Assembly: GCA_963726715.1 (NCBI GenBank) | Contig: CAVSDF010000005.1 | Coordinates: forward strand, 1 to 64,000 | DNA length: 64,000 nt | DNA from: CAVSDF01 sp963726715 | GTDB lineage: Bacteria > Bacteroidota > Rhodothermia > Rhodothermales > BA12 | Direction: 5' to 3' | In this document: positions 63,101-64,000 of the stretch, in pieces | How the letters are laid out: every line of letters begins with the position of its first letter | Position numbering within the stretch: the first letter of the stretch is position 1 | Translations under genes and position numbers: made by a program | Notes under the pieces: generated by a model | What the model saw: the letters and a program-made list of their open reading frames with translations, nothing else | Database searches by the model: none | Told to the model about the DNA's origin: nothing

Positions 63101-64000
63101 TCGGCATCGGCATCGCGATCGAGTCGCGCGTCGGCGTCGGCGCGCAGGGCACGGGCGCGGTGAACATGTCGTGGCGGCGCGAGGGCAACACGCAGGTGTG
63201 CCTCGACGCCAAGGAGCGCTTCTCGACGAGCGACGATCCGTCGTTCGTGGGCGAAGACGCCGACGTGTTCATCGGCGCCTCGTTCAACATGCTCTACGCG
63301 CAGACCGACGAGATCCGCGTCAACGCGCAGACGTGCGCCATCGAGCCCTCGACCGGCTTCGGCGTCGCCCCCGACCCGACCAAGCCGATCTCGAGCGGCT
63401 ACGCCTACACGACCAAGCACATCCGCGACGTGCTCCTCCCGCAGCTGAAAACGCTCAAGGCCGCCGCAGCGCCGACCGACACGACGCGCTACAGCACGTA
63501 CATCGACAACTGGCAGCACCACCTCGATTACAACGCCCAGCTGCGCCGCCCGGTGACGAAGGCCGGGGGCGCAGGCTCGGAGCAGAAGTCGTTCTCGGGC
63601 GGGACGACCTACGCGGCCTCGTTCACGGCCGACACGACGTACTACCATGCGTGGAGCACGCACATGTTTACGGAGAACGGCCTGGGCGTGAACAACATCA
63701 TCAAGACGCCCCTTTCCGAAGTCTCCGGCGGCTTCCTGCTCAAGTTCACCCGCGAGACGACGTTCGAACTGCCGGGCTTCGTCGGCGCGCCGCGCTTCAA
63801 CGGGCGCGAGTCGTACACCGGCACCCGCACGACCGGCTACGTGCTGGCCGACAAGGACGCGGGCGACCAGTACGCGGTCAACGTCCGCCCGGAGAGGGCG
63901 GAAGAGGTGCCCGTGTACATCACGACGCGCCGACCGGATGACGTGGCCATCGGCTACGGGCTCACCACGGGCGCCCAGCTCACCGGGAAGCTCACCCAGA
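54143..64000 (+). CDS. Giant secreted LamG/FN3/FG-GAP protein, copy 2 (runs off right edge)
   Basis: Paralogue of 35953-49268 with the same domain order. Signal peptide (LGIAAVLVAAVAPSAQAQ) from the ATG at 54143 (an ATG at 54098 is also in frame). LamG (54330-54890), FN3 modules (55020-55880), LamG (55890-56410), LamG (56510-57040), FN3, LamG (57710-58280), FN3, FG-GAP propeller (59020-60160), FN3, LamG (60520-61130), LamG (61250-61830), carboxypeptidase-regulatory-like (61950-62480) and the unassigned module (62500 onward) sharing LYVLRDPPGDASYSYLEKG with copy 1. Only two frame breaks: near 57407 (extra G; repaired to YRGTTLLATLPAG) and 61275 (repaired to SAVRVAGVATAGDELT). The Ig-like region and sorting domain are expected beyond 64000. 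Ligand unknown. Confidence 0.85.

Overview
The window comes from a very GC-rich (about 70%) bacterium of the Bacteroidota/Rhodothermota type. Three large secreted proteins are recognisable; the two whose C-termini lie in the window end in a type IX secretion (T9SS, 'Por') sorting domain. A hybrid two-component regulator of the kind typical of Bacteroidota (propeller, Y_Y_Y, kinase, receiver, AraC) is present, GTG starts are common and Shine-Dalgarno sequences are weak. Placement in Rhodothermota (Rubricoccaceae-like) is an inference from GC content plus T9SS.

Layout. 1-1802: 5' part of a GAF/PAS sensor running off the left edge. 2312-6947: fibronectin-III-rich T9SS protein. 7317-10556: nested insertion sequences: an IS5-type remnant cut by an IS3 element, itself cut by an IS256 element with a roughly 300-bp C/T-only tract beside it. 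10768-13446: proB-proA, separated by palindromic repeats. 13583-16468: BLUF photoreceptor, prfC (RF3) and a rhodanese. 16720-21351: polyprenyl diphosphate synthase, lipid-kinase-like protein, sigma-54 response regulator and SPOR lipoprotein. 21371-23093: cupin plus RuBisCO-like protein, a pair that fits the methylthioadenosine-isoprenoid shunt. 23376-27682: lpdA, L,D-transpeptidase-like protein and M1 aminopeptidase. 28148-30498: beta-barrel protein and large lipoprotein. 30659-35151: metG, KDG kinase, KDPG aldolase and a truncated MFS transporter.

The most striking part is 35953-64000. Two giant paralogous secreted proteins with the same domain order (six LamG-like domains, fibronectin-like linkers, an FG-GAP propeller, a carboxypeptidase-regulatory-like domain and a large unassigned module) flank a single intact hybrid two-component regulator. 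The first is about 4,400 residues after frame repair and ends in a T9SS sorting domain; the second runs off the right edge. This looks like a regulator-plus-twin-surface-protein locus.

Many genes carry single-base frame breaks. At nearly every site I checked, removing one base restores the expected protein, so most are probably uncorrected consensus insertions rather than real gene decay. Six of them are an extra A placed just before a TCG or TCA serine codon. Gene coordinates below span the whole repaired gene. Three families of short palindromic repeats lie in the intergenic gaps. No tRNA, rRNA or CRISPR array was recognised.
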